Source: Flavobacterium sp. (GTDB lineage Bacteria > Bacteroidota > Bacteroidia > Flavobacteriales > Flavobacteriaceae). From it: 7,174 nt of DNA. A model generated the notes under the pieces. The model ran no database searches. It worked only from the letters and a program-made list of their open reading frames with translations, and was not told the origin of the DNA. The translations under genes and the position numbers were made by a program. The number at the start of each line of letters is the position of its first letter. The stretch's first letter is position 1. Below are positions 6,333 through 7,174 of this stretch, piece by piece. The DNA is taken from NCBI GenBank assembly GCA_027483785.1, contig JAIXTU010000326.1, forward strand, positions 1-7,174. The letters are read 5' to 3'.

Positions 6333-7174
6333 ATGATTACTGTTAAAGAAGCGATAAGCAAAAGCGAACTTACTGATTTTGTCAAATTTCCAATGAAATT
6401 ATACCGCGATAATCCCTACTTCGTTCCACCTTTAATAAATGATGAACTAGCGGCGTTCGACAAAAAAAACAATCCGGCTTTCGATCATGCAGAAGCGCAA
6501 TTTTATCTCGCTTACCGCGGAAAAGAAATCGTTGGTCGTGTGGCTGCTATTGTTAATTGGCAAGAAGTAAACGAACAGAAAAAGGCGAAAGTACGCTTCG
6601 GTTGGTTCGATGTGATTGACGATATTGAAGTCACAAAAGCTTTATTGCAAAAAGTTTACGAACTCGGAAAAAAGCATCAACTTTCTATGGTAGAAGGACC
6701 TATCGGGTTTTCAAACCTCGACAAAGTGGGCGCCTTAACCTATGGCTATGATGAACTGGGCACTGCCGTAACCTGGTACAATGCTCCCTATTATATTACA
6801 CACTTAGAACAGCTTGGCTTTCAAACGGAGAAAGAATACATAGAAAGTACATTTCTTTTAGCGGATGTCGATCCCGAACCACTGTATCGCGGCGAAGAAT
6901 TAGTTAAAAAGCGTTACGGAGTGTATTCAAAAAATTTCGACCGCACGGCAGATATCATGCCGTATGTAGATCAAATGTTCGACCTTTTTAACGAGTCGTA
7001 TAAAAATTTAGCGTCGTTTGTAGCTGTATCGGAACGCCAAAAAAACTACTTTAAGAAAAAGTACATCTCCTTTATCAATCCCGAATACATCAAATTTGTC
7101 TTCAACAACCAAAACCAAATGATTGCTTTCGCGATTGTTATGCCTAATTATGCTCAAGCTTTGCAAAAAGCAAA
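6333..7174 (+). CDS. GNAT-like acyltransferase-fold protein (often labelled 'GTP cyclohydrolase' in Bacteroidota), 3' end cut by window edge
   Basis: Open frame of 280 full codons running off the right edge, starting MITVKEAISKSELTDFVKFP. The block KLYRDNPYFVPPLINDELAAF (22-42) and the segment FYLAYRGKEIVGRVAAIVN (57-75) match a well-conserved Bacteroidota family of about 370-380 residues. GNAT features are the VGRVAAI strand, the helix around TKALLQKVYELGKKH (101-115) and LEQLGFQTEKEYIES near 158-172, which resembles the end of a GNAT domain. A second GNAT-like half seems to start near 190 and is cut here. No enzymatic activity is established for this family to my knowledge; the label GTP cyclohydrolase found on relatives is not supported by any GCH motif visible here. 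There is no signal peptide, so the protein is cytosolic. The ATG lies 5 bases after the UAG of the transporter-like gene without a clear Shine-Dalgarno site, suggesting co-transcription. Confidence 0.75.
   Translation, partial: MITVKEAISKSELTDFVKFPMKLYRDNPYFVPPLINDELAAFDKKNNPAFDHAEAQFYLAYRGKEIVGRVAAIVNWQEVNEQKKAKVRFGWFDVIDDIEVTKALLQKVYELGKKHQLSMVEGPIGFSNLDKVGALTYGYDELGTAVTWYNAPYYITHLEQLGFQTEKEYIESTFLLADVDPEPLYRGEELVKKRYGVYSKNFDRTADIMPYVDQMFDLFNESYKNLASFVAVSERQKNYFKKKYISFINPEYIKFVFNNQNQMIAFAIVMPNYAQALQKA

Noticed and set aside
6152..6385. 77-residue minus-strand open frame with SFSFSF repeats and an apparent N-terminal hydrophobic stretch
   Set aside because: The SF repeat is just the complement of the AAAAAG tract, and the frame runs across the transporter/GNAT junction antisense to both genes.

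Overview
The window looks like chromosomal DNA from a member of the Bacteroidota, most likely order Flavobacteriales. Three things point there: protein content (a flavobacterial-type YfhO, a DUF4834 protein, a flavobacterial 'transporter' and a GNAT-like protein), A/T-leaning coding sequence with weak or absent Shine-Dalgarno sites, and upstream motifs of the Bacteroidota TAnnTTTG type. The genus cannot be decided from the sequence. No rRNA, tRNA, insertion sequence, CRISPR array or phage gene is visible.

Layout. Two gene groups diverge from a 112-bp intergenic region (5235-5346). Leftwards (minus strand), in transcription order, are a small DUF4834-type membrane protein (4974-5234), a large YfhO-family multi-pass membrane protein (2470-4920), a GT4-like glycosyltransferase (1128-2426) and an oligosaccharide flippase (1-1140) cut by the left edge. 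Spacing is tight: 53 bp, 43 bp (only 4 bp if the YfhO frame is followed past its UGA), then a 13-bp overlap. This looks like one operon. Rightwards (plus strand) are an outer-membrane 'transporter'-like protein with a strikingly lysine-rich repetitive tail (5347-6327) and, 5 bp later, a GNAT-like protein (6333 to the right edge), probably a second operon.

How the genes may work together (inference). The leftward set has the parts of a lipid-linked glycan pathway: a cytosolic glycosyltransferase, a Wzx-type flippase, and a GT-C-like membrane enzyme that could add a sugar on the periplasmic side. The product (LPS, capsule or protein glycan) cannot be told. The DUF4834 protein is the unexplained partner at the head of the operon. 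The rightward pair has no known function.

Main oddities. (1) The YfhO frame is closed by a UGA inside its last membrane helix, yet continues in frame for 12 sensible codons to a UAA 4 bp before the next gene. (2) The outer-membrane protein ends in a hexanucleotide-repeat tail encoding (DK)4 and a run of 11 lysines. (3) That tract holds an in-frame A AAA AAG slippery heptamer. Nothing here clearly amounts to a wholly new system. The conserved but uncharacterised glycan operon with its small membrane partner is the best candidate for new biology.
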